The position numbers and the translations under genes are program-made. Of a stretch of DNA of 64,000 nucleotides, positions 50,728 through 62,274 are shown piece after piece; positions within the stretch are counted from its first letter, which is position 1; each line of letters opens with the position of its first letter. The stretch is from Mytilus californianus. Lineage: Eukaryota; Mollusca; Bivalvia; Mytilida; Mytilidae. The notes under the pieces were generated by a model. The model was not told the DNA's origin and did not search any database. It worked only from the letters and a program-made list of their open reading frames with translations. The stretch lies in NCBI RefSeq assembly GCF_021869535.1, contig NW_026262668.1, forward strand, positions 27,099,732 through 27,163,731, written 5' to 3'.

Positions 50728-51245
50728 CATGCAAGACATAGGGATTACAATCCGTAGGCAACTAGGGCGGAAAACGTTGTGTATAAAGCTTTATATTCCG
50801 GAAGGTAGAAGACCTGGATGCTTCTTACCTTGTATGCAGATACCACATGTTTCGAAGTTTCCGTCTGCCATTATGTTCATTGTCCTTGACCTCATTTTCA
50901 TGGTTTACTGACTGCTTGAAAAAATGTAAAGATTCTTAGCTCTAGATGCTCTCTTATTATGGGTAATTGGATACCTAGATTTAGTATATAGGATCCTTGC
51001 AATGTCTACTTGGTCATCAAACAGGGTTCACCTAACCTCGACCTTATTTCATGGAATAGCGATCAAGGTTAAGTTTTTGTGGTCAAGTTAGTATCTCAGA
51101 CACTATAAGCAATAGGTAAACTTAATTTGGTGTCATGTCCGACGGCAGGTTTCGTATTGCTAGACTTTATTTTCATGGTTCTTTGATTGATGTGAAGCTG
51201 TTTGTTGTTTGGTCAGAAACAGGTACTATTAGTAATAGGGCCATT
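50728..51245 (+). repeat. CCTTGACCTCATTTTCATGG core, 5'-truncated copy
   Basis: Begins in the leader shared with 18060 and 54490 (AAAGCTTTATAT, AGAAG, CCTGGATGCTTC), followed by about three core units. A fragment of the ATGCCCCC core follows at 51247-51345. Confidence 0.75.
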
Positions 51246-51357
51246 ATTTTTAGATCAAGTTTGAATTTTGGTGGCGTCACTTAAACCGTTCTAGAGTTAT
51301 GCCCCTTTATAAATGTAAAAATTGCAAAATTTTTATTTTCTTCTAAATATCAAGTAA

Positions 51358-52515
51358 TTTTTATACGACCGCAAAAAAATTTTGTGGTCGTATATTGGTA
51401 TGACGTTGGCGTCGTCATCGTAGTCTGTCATCGTCGACGTCGTCCTAAGACACATTGGTTTTCGCACTCTAACTTTCGTTTAAGTGAATAGATCTCTATG
51501 AAATTTTACCATAAGGTTCAATACCACTAAAGGAAGGTTGGGATTGATTTTGGGGGTTATGGTACCAACAGTTAAGGAATTGGGGGCCAAAAAGAGGCCA
51601 AAAAATAAGCATTTTTGTAACTTCCAGACATAACTTGTGTGTTAGTGTATGGATCTCTCTGACATTGTACCACAAGGTTCCATATCACAAAGGGAATGCT
51701 GGGATTGATTATGGGGGTAATTACCTCAAAATTTTAGGAATAAGGGGCCAAAAAAGGGGCAAAAAACAAGCATTTTTCTAGTTTCATGACAATAACTTGT
51801 GTGTAAGTGTATGGATCTTTCTGAAATTGTACTACAAGGTTCCATATCACAAAGGGAAAGCTGGAATTGAGTTTGGGGGTAATTCCTCAAAACGTTTAGG
51901 AGTTAGGGGCCAAAAATAAGCATTTTTCTAGTTTCCAGACAATAACTTGTGTTCAAGTGTATGGATCTCTCTGAAATTGTACTGCAAGGTACCATATCAC
52001 AAGGGAAAGGCTGGGATTGATTTTGGGGGTAATTGCCCAAAACGTTTAGGAATAAGGGGCCTAAAAACAAGCATTTTTCTAGTTTCATGACAATAACTTG
52101 TGTTCAAGTGTATGGATCTCTCTGAAATTGTACTGCAAAGTACCATACCACAAAGGGAAGGCTGGGATTGAGTTTGGGGTGATGAATCATAAGGGGGTTC
52201 AAAAAATTTGGGGGAGGGATTTTTTTTTCCTTTTTTTCCTTTTTTTTTCTTTAAAATTTTCCAGTTTAAATTGGTTATTTCTGATTTATATATAAAAGCA
52301 AATAATAATGATATGGTTTGAATAGGTAAATTAAAAATTTTTAAGTTCTTAGACCACATTCATTCTGTGTCAGAAACCTATGCTGTGTCAAATATTTAAT
52401 CACAATCCAAATTCAGTGCTGTATCAAGCTTGAATGTTGTGTCCATACTTACCCCAACTGTTCAGGGTTCGACCTCTGCGGTCGTATCAAGCTGCGTCCA
52501 GTGGAGCATTTTATT
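51358..52515 (+). mobile_element. Tandem-core element, ATACGACC family, copy 2 (complete)
   Basis: Starts TTTTTATACGACCGC with hairpin and a GTCGTC-rich stretch, about four core units of 175 bp, then the common 3' part (CAGAAACCTATGCTGTGTC, ATCAAGCTTGAATGTTGTG, GGGTTCGACCTCTGCGGTCG, TATCAAGCTGCG). The best reference copy in the window for this family. Confidence 0.88.
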
Positions 52516-52589
52516 AAAATTAGAGTTATCTTCCTTTGTCCATGATTATAGTTGAATCTACTACAATCAATGCTTTATACAATGCAATG

Positions 52590-53212
52590 TTTAATTTTGT
52601 CTTCCACTGATAAAACACAGATAAAGTTGAATTTTGGTAGTGTCACTTTAACCATTATTGAGTTATGCCCCTTTATAAATCGATAGATTGCAAAATTTTT
52701 AGTTTCCATTCTGTAACTTAAATTTGCCCCAACCAAACATTATGAAACATATACAAATTTTTTGTTTCCGTTTTCTAACTTTAGTTTGCCTCAACCAAAT
52801 GTAATGAAACTTATACACAATATTTATTACTACATAATACAGATTAAGTACGAAATTAGGTGGCGACACTTTTACCATTCTTGAGTTATGTCCCTTTATA
52901 AACATAAAAATTGCTGAATTTTTTAGTTTGTCTCAACCAAATGTTATAAAACTTATACACAACCGTTCTAGAGTAATGCGTGTTTACAAATAGAAAAAAT
53001 GCTGACTTTTTAGTTTCTGTTCTCTACTTAAGTTAGCCTCAACCAAATGTTATAAGACTTACACACAATGCTTATTACCACAAAACTCAGATCAAGTTCA
53101 AATTTGGGTAGCGTCACTTTTACCGTTCTTCAGTTATGTCCCTTTATAACTATATGATATGCAAGCGGGGGCATCATATGTGTGCACATGTGGACACTAT
53201 CCACATTTATTG
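52590..53212 (+). mobile_element. Tandem-core element, ATGCCCCC family, 3' part
   Basis: Several units with CTCAACCAAATGT, GAAACTTATACACAA and GAGTTATGCCCC. Ends GCAAGCGGGGGCATC, whose GCGGGGGCAT is the inverse of the family's 5' ATGCCCCCGC at 22051, then the palindromic ATATGTGTGCACATGTGG. Confidence 0.8.
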
Positions 53213-53231
53213 GTGTATGTGATGATTGTAA

Positions 53232-53513
53232 GGGAGCTACCATTTGATTTTTAGGGGGGGGGGCGTCTATGATGAAATTTGAAAAAAAGGCAGGACAGGA
53301 GTTTTGAGTTAAAAAAAAAAAGGCAGGATGAGCAACTTGGCAAAAAAAAAAAAAAGGCAGGACGACAAGTTATGTCAAAAAAGTCAGGATATACTAATAA
53401 AAAAAAAAGGCAGGACCGAATAGAGTGAAAAATAAAAGGCAGGCCTAAAAAAAAAATGCAGGACAAAATTTTTCATCCTAGCCCCCCTCCATAAAAATCA
53501 AATAGTAGCTCCC
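53232..53513. mobile_element. PIF/Harbinger-like MITE with TAA duplication and repeated core
   Basis: Ends GGGAGCTACCATTTGATTTT and AAAATCAAATAGTAGCTCCC, flanked by TAA (53229-53231, 53514-53516). The surrounding repeat unit (GATTGTAAGGTGTACATGTC) is restored when the element and one TAA are removed. The core repeats (A)n-GGCAGGA about seven times. Confidence 0.9.
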
Positions 53514-53514
53514 T

Positions 53515-53790
53515 AAGGTGTACATGTCCATCTGACAGGATTTTTCTGACCTTGACCTTTTTCATGGTTCATTGGACAATGTTACGCTTTTCAGGTTTGG
53601 TCTATTCCTCATATACTTCAGATACTATAAGCAATATGGCCATTTTATTTAATTTTGTATATGGAATGATTGTACTGTAAATTTCTGTCTACCATGGTTC
53701 ATCTGAAAATTTGTCTTTTTTTTTCAGATAATATAAGCAATAGTTCCGCTATATTCGGTGAATGTGGCACCGTTCATTTGACCATGACCT
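53515..53790 (+). repeat. CCTTGACC core units
   Basis: Two to three diverged units continuing the array interrupted by the 53232 MITE. Confidence 0.65.
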
Positions 53791-53792
53791 CA

Positions 53793-53952
53793 TTTTTAGC
53801 TCACCTGGCCCTAAGGGTTTGTTTGATCTTTCCCCATCACTAGGCCACAGTCATCATTGGGGTATCTAGTTTAGATGATCCCGCCTGTCAACCAACAAGG
53901 CCGACATAGTTAACAATAGAACATGAGGGGTAAAATGCAAATTTTGACTATT
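53793..53952 (+). mobile_element. AGCTCACC family, 5' fragment (copy 4)
   Basis: TTTTTAGCTCACCTGGCCC, then part of the first core unit up to GGGGTAAAATGCAAATTTTG; truncated. Confidence 0.75.
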
Positions 53953-54195
53953 ATCTTGAAAAAAAGTAAAATAACAAAAATACCGAACTCCAAGGAAAAT
54001 TCAAAACGGAAAGTCCCTTATCAAATGGCAAAATAAAAAGTAAAACACATCAAACGAACGGAAAACAACTGTCATATTCCTGACTTGGTACAAGCATTTC
54101 CTTATGTAGAAAATGGTGGATTAAACCTGGTTTTATAGCTAGCTAAACCTCTCACTTGTATGACAGTCGCAGAAAACCACTATGGATAGAGAAAA
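53953..54195 (-). mobile_element. Retroelement-end fragment of a second family
   Basis: Inverse of a sequence recurring in Mytilus as I recall it. Its landmarks TTTTATAGCTAGCTAAACC and TCTCACTTGTATGACAGTCG are also present, in the other direction, at 59650-59700. Confidence 0.65.
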
Positions 54196-54645
54196 CTTGA
54201 CAGAAGAAATCATGTCCACAATGTTGAGATCAACTTTATACCATTTACATCAAAACTGTCGGACAACTTCTGATTGGAGTTATTGCTCTTAAATGAAAAA
54301 AAATGATTTTTGCCTAACATCTTGAAAACTGTAATAGACAGAAACTTTGTATATCAAAAATGATCAGCAGGACAAGACCAACAAGTAACTCAACATAGTT
54401 GATATTATCAGTCGGGTCCCTAATGACGTTATTCCCCTTTAATGATGATTTTGTATCGCCTGCGACGAAACTCGCAGAATGCGAGCCAAAGGGATTTGTA
54501 AAAAGCTTTATATCTCAGAAGCTAGAAGGTCTGGATGCTTCATACTTTGTATGCAGATACCTAATGTAACGATGTTTTGGCCTGTCATGTGTCCTTTGTC
54601 ATTGACTTCATTTTCATGGTTCAGTGACTGCTTGAAAAAACTTTT

Positions 54646-55512
54646 CTTTTTGTCCCCCGCGTAACGCGTTGCGGGGGACATGGAAATACCGGGCGTCCGT
54701 CCGTCCGTCCGTCCGGTCTTGTTAGCGCTCTCATTTGTACAATTATTGCCAGATTGATTTTTATGAAACTTATATCATAGGTTTATATTAGCAATGTCTT
54801 GGACGAGTTAGAAAATCAGTGCCGATAAATAATTTCTAAAGGAGTTATGCCCCTTGGAAACATTAATTTTATGGAAAATTGCATCGTAAGCGCTCTCATG
54901 TGTTCAATTTTTGCCAGATTTTTATGAAATTTTTTATCATACTAGGTTTATATCAGCAATGTCTTGGACGAGTTCAAAAATCAGTTCCAATCAATTATTT
55001 TTAAAAGAGTTATGCCCCTTGGAAACATTAATTTTATGGAAAATTGCCTTATGAGCGCTCTAATGTGTACAATTCTTGCCAGATTTTTATGAAATTTATA
55101 TTATAGGTTTATATCATCAATGTTCTTGAAGAGTTCAAACATCTGTCTTGATCAATTATTTTAAAAGATTTATGCCCCTTGAAAATATTGATTATATGGA
55201 AAATTGCAATGTTATCGCTCTCATGTGTTTAATTATTGCCAGAATTTTATGAAACTAATATCATAGGTTTATATTAGTAATGTCTTTGACACTTTCGAAA
55301 ATATAAGTTCTGATCAAATATTTTCAAAGAGTTATGCCCCTTGGAAATAGAAATAATAATGGAAATCATTTTCTCTGAAATCTTCATTTCTCTAAGTCAT
55401 TAATTAAAAGTCTTATAGAACAAACAAAAAAGTGCTTTATTTAGTTATTGCCCTTGTACCTTGGATAGATAAAATATTTGCAACGAGGGGGACATTGGAA
55501 CTCTATTCTTTT
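54646..55512 (+). mobile_element. Tandem-core element, GTCCCCCGCG family
   Basis: Starts TTTTTGTCCCCCGCG with hairpin (GTCCCCCGC ... GCGGGGGAC), then (GTCC)n at about 54694-54717. About four units of 160 bp follow (GAGTTATGCCCCTTGGAAA, ATGGAAAATTGC, GCTCTCATGTGT). Ends CGAGGGGGACATTGG, the inverse of the 5' end. Confidence 0.87.
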
Positions 55513-55572
55513 ATCTAAAGTGAAGTACTCTCTTATTATGAGTAATAAGATAACTATATTTGGTGTATAAAA

Positions 55573-56770
55573 TAAAATTGAGAATGGAAATGGGGAATAT
55601 GTCAAAGAGACGACAACCCGACCAAAGAGCAGACAACAGCCGAAGGCCACCAATGGGTCTTCAACGCAGCGAGAAAATCCAGCACCCGGAGGTGGTCCTC
55701 AGTGGTCCCTAAATAAAATTGTGTACTAGTTCAGTGAAAATGGACGTCACACTAAACTCCAAAACATATAAATGAACTAAAATTAAAAAACATACAGTAT
55801 CTTGGCATTGCACAAGGCCATGTTTTTCTCTGACTGTTTATGACGTCTTTACACTAAATCCATTATATTTTGGATGTGTACGGATTGATAATTTAGTCTT
55901 AGATGCATGATTTTTTTTTATTAGTTGTTAGTGGCTTTGAACTAGCTGTCAGTAACTGCGAGTACTCTCAGATCTGTACTTAGTGTCTTTTTGTTGTTTG
56001 GATGTTCAAGTACCCGGCCACGTCCACTTGTATTTGTAGTATTTGTATTTTTATCCATCTGATGAGTTAAGCCTCTTTCAACTGATTTTTATAGTTCGTT
56101 CTTATGTTGTACTGTTACACCACTGTCCCAGGTTAGGGGGAGGGTTGGGATCCCGCTAACTTGTTTAACCCCGCCACATTCTGTATGTATGTGCCTGTCC
56201 CAAGTCAGGAGCCTGTAATTCAGTGGTTGTCGTTTGTTTATGTGTTACATATTTGTTTTTCGTTCATTTTTTGTACATACATTAGGCCGTTAGTTTTCTC
56301 GTTTGAATTGTTTTACATTGTCATTTCGGGGCCTTTTATAGCTGACTGTGCGGTATAGGCTTTGCTCATTGTTGAAGGCCGTAAGGTGACCTACAGATGT
56401 TAATTTCTGTGTCATTTGGTCTCTTGTGGAGAGTTGTCTCATTGGTAATCATACCACATCTTCTTTTTTATAAGACTAACAAAGGCCAGAGGCTCCTGAC
56501 TTGGGACAGGCGCAAAAATGCGGCGGGGTTAAACATGTTTTGTGAGATCTCAACCCTCCCCCTATATCTCTAGCCAGTGTAGAATAAAGAAACACACAGC
56601 AATACGCACAGTAAAACTCAGTTCAAAAGAAGTCCGAGTCCGATGTCAGAATAGGTAACAAAAGAAACTAGGCAAAAAGAGGATAAGGTATAGTTCTGAC
56701 ATGAAATTACCATCACTTTATTCAAACTTGATACAAAATAGCTACAAATGCTTGAAGTTTAACATAGAAA
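55573..56770. mobile_element. AATTGAGAATGG-family element, split by a retroelement end
   Basis: Left part 55573-55792 (AATTGAGAATGGAAATGGGG, AGAGCAGACAACAGCCGAAG, ATGGACGTCACACTAAACTC). Right part from about 56465 (AAGACTAACAAAGGCCAGAG). The two halves are contiguous in related Mytilus sequences as I remember them (inference). Confidence 0.6.
55793..56464 (+). mobile_element. Retroelement 3'-terminal region, long copy
   Basis: Runs from CAGTATCTTGGCATTGCACA to AATCATACCACATCTTCTTT. Colinear with the inverse of 38817-39620. Lacks the reverse transcriptase. Confidence 0.8.
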
Positions 56771-57708
56771 CTAAGGGGGCTATGAATTAGTGGTGTTATT
56801 CCATAAGCAAGAGGTCAAATATATTTGGTGTATGGAATAATTGAAAGGTGTACATGTCTTTATGGCAGGCTTTATATGACCTTGACCTCATTTTCATGGT
56901 TCATTAGTCAATGATAAGTTTTAATGGTTATGTCAGTTTATCAGTAACTATAAACAGGAGGTCAACGATATTTGGTGTATGGAATGATTGTAAGGTGTAC
57001 ATGTTTGTCTGGCGGGGTTCATATTACCTTTACCTTTACCTCACTTCATGGATCAGTAAACGTGATTATGTTTCTCAGATACTGTAAACAGTAGGTCAAC
57101 TGTAGTTTGTTTATGGAATGACTGAAGGGTGATCATGTCAGTCTGGAAGGGTTCATATGACTTTTAACTCATTTTCACGGTTCATTGGCCAATATTAAGT
57201 TTTTGTGTTTTGGTCTGTTTTTCTAATACTATAAGCAATCGGTCAACTATATTTGGTGTATGGAATTCTTTAATGGTGTACATGTCAGTCGGTCAGGATT
57301 TATTGGACCTTGGCCCCATTTTCACGATTCATTGGCCAGTGTTAAGTTTTTTTTGTGTTATTGTCTGTTTTTCTTAAGCTATAAGCAATAGGTCCACTAT
57401 GGTGTATGGAATGATTGTAAGGTGTATATGTCTGCCTTGGAGGTATCGTCTGTCCTTGACCTCATTTTCATGGTTTATTGGTTAATTTGAAGTTTCAGTA
57501 ATATGGTCCTCTTTTAAGATTGTCCACTATATTTGGTGGATGGAATGGTTGTAAGGTGACCGTGTATATGTCTGTCTGGCGGGGCTATCTGACTTTGACA
57601 TCGTTTTCATTGTTCGTTGGTCAATGTTTAGTTTACCTGGTTAAGTCTGTTTCTAAGATACTATAAGCAAAAGGTCAACTTAATTTGATGCATGCATTGA
57701 TTGTAGGT

Positions 57709-57904
57709 GTAAAATTGAGAATGGAAATGGGGAATGTGTCAAAGAGACAACAACCCGACCATAGAGCAGACAACAGCCGAAGGCCACCAATGGGTCTTCA
57801 ATGCAGCGAGAAACTCCCGCACCCGGAGGCGTCCTTCAGCTGGCCCCTAAACAAATATGTATACTAGTTTAGTGATATTGGACGTCATACTAAACTCCAA
57901 AACG
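57709..57904 (+). mobile_element. AATTGAGAATGG-family element, 5' fragment
   Basis: Near-identical to 55573-55770. Inserted between GATTGTAGGTG and TACATGCCTGTCTG of a CCTTGACC core unit, whose intact form is TAAGGTGTACATGTC. Confidence 0.8.
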
Positions 57905-58425
57905 ATACATGCCTGTCTGACATTATTTATCTGACCTTGACCCCATTTTCATGGTTCATTGGCCAATATTACGTTTTCATGGTATGGTTTGGTCTGTTTC
58001 TTGTATACTATAAATGATATGTCGACTATATTTGGTGTATGTATTGATTCTAAGATGTACATGTCTGTCTGGCTTGGTTTATCTAACCTTGACCTCATTT
58101 TCATGGATCATTGATAATGTTAATATAAAAATAAGGAAAGGTGTTATGCCAATGAGACAACTGTACACCAAAATTATGGCCATGTTGATGAATATATGTA
58201 ATTGTGGTTTACTTAATTCTGTTTCTCAGATACTATAAGCAATAGGCTAGTATACAATGTATGGTATTATTGTAAGGTGTACATGACTGTCTGGCAGGGC
58301 TGTTCTGACCTCGTTAACTCATTTACATGGATCATTATTTAGTACCTCCATATAACAAACCTTCAACAATCATTCAATCATGATAAGTAAAGCAGGGAAT
58401 ACATTTCAGCGTGTGCACTCTTGTT

Positions 58426-59364
58426 TAGATTTAGTCAATTTTTCAGAAGGTGATATGTATACCTTGACCTACAATATTTCATCTTAAGATATTTTACTCG
58501 GATTCCATGATATGTTGATCCACACCTTAACCCAAAATTTAGATCCAGTCAACCTAGCTAGTCTATGCCACCATTCAAGATTTTTTAATCAAACCGTGGA
58601 AGATGTATAAATGATTTGCAGAGAGTATAAAACACATGACATGATTAAATCATCTACCACCATTATTTTGCCGTTAAACAAACTATGTAGTTTTGCAATG
58701 CTCCACGTTCTGTTTGCTGAAAACTTAGACGCGACGAATTAATAATAAACAGCTTTCATGACATCTTGGTAGTCTTTAGGATCGTTTCAATATGTAATAT
58801 AGGCGGCGACGAATTATTAATAAACAGCTTTCATGACATCTTGGTAGTCTTTAGGATCGTTACAATATGTATAATACTAGGCCTATCTGAAAGGGATCAC
58901 CTATTTTAAGTTTATTTTTTGCTTTGGTTTTATAATCGATGTTTTAAAGGTACTCCGTATAGTCTAGTTTAGATAAGTATATCAGTTACCTTCAGAAGAA
59001 GGCAATCTTTATTTGGTAAAATTCGGTCAGACAGGGAAATCTAAACGACTTCGTTTTCATGTTTCATAGATAAATGATAAAACAGAAAAAAGGATGACTG
59101 AATGACAAACATATTGGACAGTAAAACACTAACGAGCAAAAAACAAACTCTAACAAACAACAAATGGTCAAGATAGCCTGCCTTGTACAGAAGGTAATGT
59201 GGTGGGAATAAACAAGTTCTTCAGGCATATAAACCATTCTCTTTGCATATCTAGACCATAAATTGAAAACAATTAAATAAAAACGGGCAAAGATCATCTA
59301 CAAACAGGTTGACCACTATACCTTGAACAAGATATAAAAGACAACATACAATAGTCCATTTTTG
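58426..59364. other. Intergenic with a 75-bp tandem duplication
   Basis: 58731-58805 and 58806-58876 are two near-identical copies of a 75-bp unit (GCGACGAATT, AATAAACAGCTTTCATGACA, TCTTTAGGATCGTT). No gene recognised. Confidence 0.7.
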
Positions 59365-59705
59365 GTAATATCCTTTTGGTGTGGCTCAGTACTTATACAT
59401 CCCGTCATAATGATTGTCTTATTGTGCTTTGGTCATTTTTTATATTTTTTTTGTATTCTATCTTTCATTTTTTCTTATGTGCTTTGTTAATATGCCATTT
59501 TGTTTTTCTTTGTTGACATATTTGTTTGTTTTTATAGTGATTGAGATTATAACACAATATTGACTGCTGTATCCCTATTTTTGACATTTTTACCTATTAT
59601 GTCTGTTTGTTTTGTTCACACATTGTTGTTAATATAATGAAATTTTATGCGACTGTCATACAAGTGAGAGGTTTAGCTAGCTATAAAACCAGGTATGATA
59701 ACTCA
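59365..59705 (+). mobile_element. Retroelement-end fragment of the second family
   Basis: GGTGTGGCTCAGTACTTATA ... GCGACTGTCATACAAGTGAG, TTTAGCTAGCTATAAAACC. Partly the inverse of 53953-54195. Confidence 0.65.
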
Positions 59706-59729
59706 AATTCGCTTAAACCAATTCTTATA

Positions 59730-59868
59730 TACCGTATATCGGGTTTTTTTTCGCGTCGGTTTTTTTTCGCGATTTGATGACAAAATGGGCAGGTTAAATT
59801 TTCGCGGTGTATAATTTTCGCTGAATGGGAAAATACACGCGAAAAAAAACCCACAGTTTTGTATGGTT
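59730..59868. mobile_element. MITE with CGCGAAAAAAAACCC arms
   Basis: Left ACCGTATATCGGGTTTTTTT then TCGCG; right CGCGAAAAAAAACCCACAG then TATGGT. Imperfect inverted ends; a type common in bivalve DNA. Confidence 0.65.
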
Positions 59869-60781
59869 AAAGATGTAAAGTAAAACATATTAAATGTAAA
59901 TGAATGACAGATAATCGATCATTACAAATAATACGTGTACTACAAACTTCGAAATATACTAGACTTAACTGACAGATTGAAGCGAAAGGTTGACTAACCA
60001 GAATTAGAAATCTATTGAACAAACAGAATATTACCAGGACTGACTAAACTCTTCATCTTATCTGAGTTTTCGCTGGGACCAATATCTAAAACAAATTACC
60101 AAGTTTTCGACACTTCAGTATTTAACTGTTTATGCAAGACAGTATCTTATGATCATAAAATACCTGTATTCACAATATGAAGTAGCCATTTTACTTTCTG
60201 AAATACTTAATAGCTTTAATAGTAGTTGTTATTTTTTTCATTCTGGGCCTTTTTTCTAATGTTAACCCTATGGGGGAAAAGTAACCTCCTGAGAGATAAC
60301 CTCCCGATGTGAGGCTAATTCTATGACTCATGTTCCATAATAAATGTATTAAGACATGTGTATTGTTTTAATATTCTTATTTTAACAATGTGTATTTTTA
60401 TAAAGTATATATGACCTATATAATTATGTTTCGTATTAATGTTTTAAGTTTTCATTTTATTACCTATGTACATGTCTTTTGTAATACTACATAGTCTATG
60501 AATTCTGGTTACAATGCAAGTGCTGATTTATCTGTGAGTTGTAATGACCTGTTTGTCAGCGACTGTGTAGGGTTTTACATAACAAGAAAGGCATTTTTTT
60601 TTATATATATATATATTTATATACTATTTGATATCCCCTTCAATTTAGACAGACATGGGTCTGAAAGCACATATGTTGTCTTTCAATAATGACCCCATGC
60701 CTTATTGTGTAAACATCTAGAAAAAAGAATATGAGAGTCATCTATCACCCATCAGTATCTTTAACCCAAAGAAAGGGCCAA
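59869..60781. other. Intergenic, no recognised feature
   Basis: AT-rich with (TA)n near 60603-60622. No gene or structured repeat seen. Confidence 0.45.
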
Positions 60782-62199
60782 CAGCGGCGGATCCAGAGGG
60801 GGGCGTAGAGGGCGTACGCCCCCCCTTTGCTTGAACTTTTTTTTTTTTTTTTTTTGTAAAATGATGAATCAGACTTGATCTCGTGAACTTTGCCATTTCC
60901 CGGTCGTGTATTTAATTTTTAAGCGACAATTCTTTACTTATAAAGATATTTTTCGCTCGTATTTACCGTAACATATTATTGATTATATCAGTCATGTGTT
61001 TCGCTACGGTGGAGTTGATCAGTACGTTTGAAACGTCACTCAGTCATTTTGAAATTCAAATAACAGTAACACATTGCTTAGGCGGAGGATGACAAGCATG
61101 ACGCCTTCAAAGCGACAAAGGATTGAGCAAGAACGTATTGACTTCTATTTCATATTTCCACTCAACAGAAAGTAATACTCTATTACACTCTCATGAAAAT
61201 AAAAAGTTCCACGGCAATATTATTTACCTACGAAAATATGTTTAACCCCACACGCCCCAGCCAATTTATAACATTTCTGAATAATGATCCCCAGTCAGTA
61301 AGCTCTAGATATGTTTAAAGTCTAAGGTACGGACCATTTGATTTGATAGGGCAGTCTGAGATATTTTAGAGAAAAAATTCTGACCCTGATTTTTGCCTAA
61401 AACAAAAATTCTGGCCGTATCTGTAATGAAAACAATTATCGTGTCCCCTTTTTGCTATAAGAAAAAAAAAAACCAACAGAATTATTCAGCATTAAATGAA
61501 CATGGTGAATAAAAAACGGGCGTAATTTTTTTTTGAGTTTTGCATGTAAATCCCATACCTGACCGGAATGTCTGTTTCGCCGAACTGATATACTGAATAC
61601 TTTTTTCAAGGCCCAACTGCAACCTGCCTGCTGGGTGTGGCCTTTATGTCTCCATTTGTCGACCGTCATTCACAACTTCGTTGTTATTTGATTTTCAGAC
61701 TCATTCGTAGCCGTTGGTTGATTTGGAACCCCTCACTTCCCTTGTTGAGTGAAACATTTCAACCAAACATTTGGATAAAAATTGCTTGTTTGTCTTTGTT
61801 CGTGTCGGACGTATTATAAACTTCATTGAATAGCCGTATATCATGTTTACAACAAGTAATCTGTGAGGTTATGCTAACTAACCATACAACAAACGAGAAT
61901 TTTCCATGTCCATTTTTTACTGACAAATCCCACATCAAATATATTAGTACAGAGCTTTAGATCCATTCAATCATTTTATAAAAGACAACTAATGGGGAGA
62001 ATGCGGCATCAAAAATGTCCAACCCAAGCTTACACTTTAACTATAAAATATACATACCCCACGTTAGGAACCGTCACTAAAAATGTGCATTTTACACTTA
62101 TTTTATGTTTTGTAGCCCAAAAAAGGTCCAAGCCAAAAAAGGTCCAAAAATTTTTTTACATACTACGCCCCCCTTTCCAAAATCCTGGATCCGCCCCTG
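60782..62199. mobile_element. Possible long GGCGGATCCAG-family element
   Basis: CAGCGGCGGATCCAG at 60782-60796 and CTGGATCCGCCCCTG ending at 62199 are inverse termini 1.4 kb apart, with G/C-runs just inside both. Either a long element or two separate copies. No transposase reading is visible inside. AACAG flanks or overlaps both ends. Confidence 0.5.
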
Positions 62200-62274
62200 A
62201 ACAGTATGCTATATTTCGTGCAGGGGTGTGAACTGTGGGACTTGAAGTTAGCTTTTCCAGAATAATTCATTTTC

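Larger units (their letters stand above)
54446..58425 (+). mobile_element. Large composite: GTCTCGCC-type element with CCTTGACC core and nested insertions
   Basis: 5' end near ATTTTGTATCGCCTGCGACG with hairpin, the same leader as 18060 and 50760, and 3' end ACATTTCAGCGTGTGCACTC. Core units fill 55513-55572 and 56780-58425. Nested inside are a GTCCCCC element (54646-55512), an AATTGAGAATGG element (55573-56770) broken by a retroelement end, a second AATTGAGAATGG copy (57709-57904) and a scrap at 58117-58200. Confidence 0.7.
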
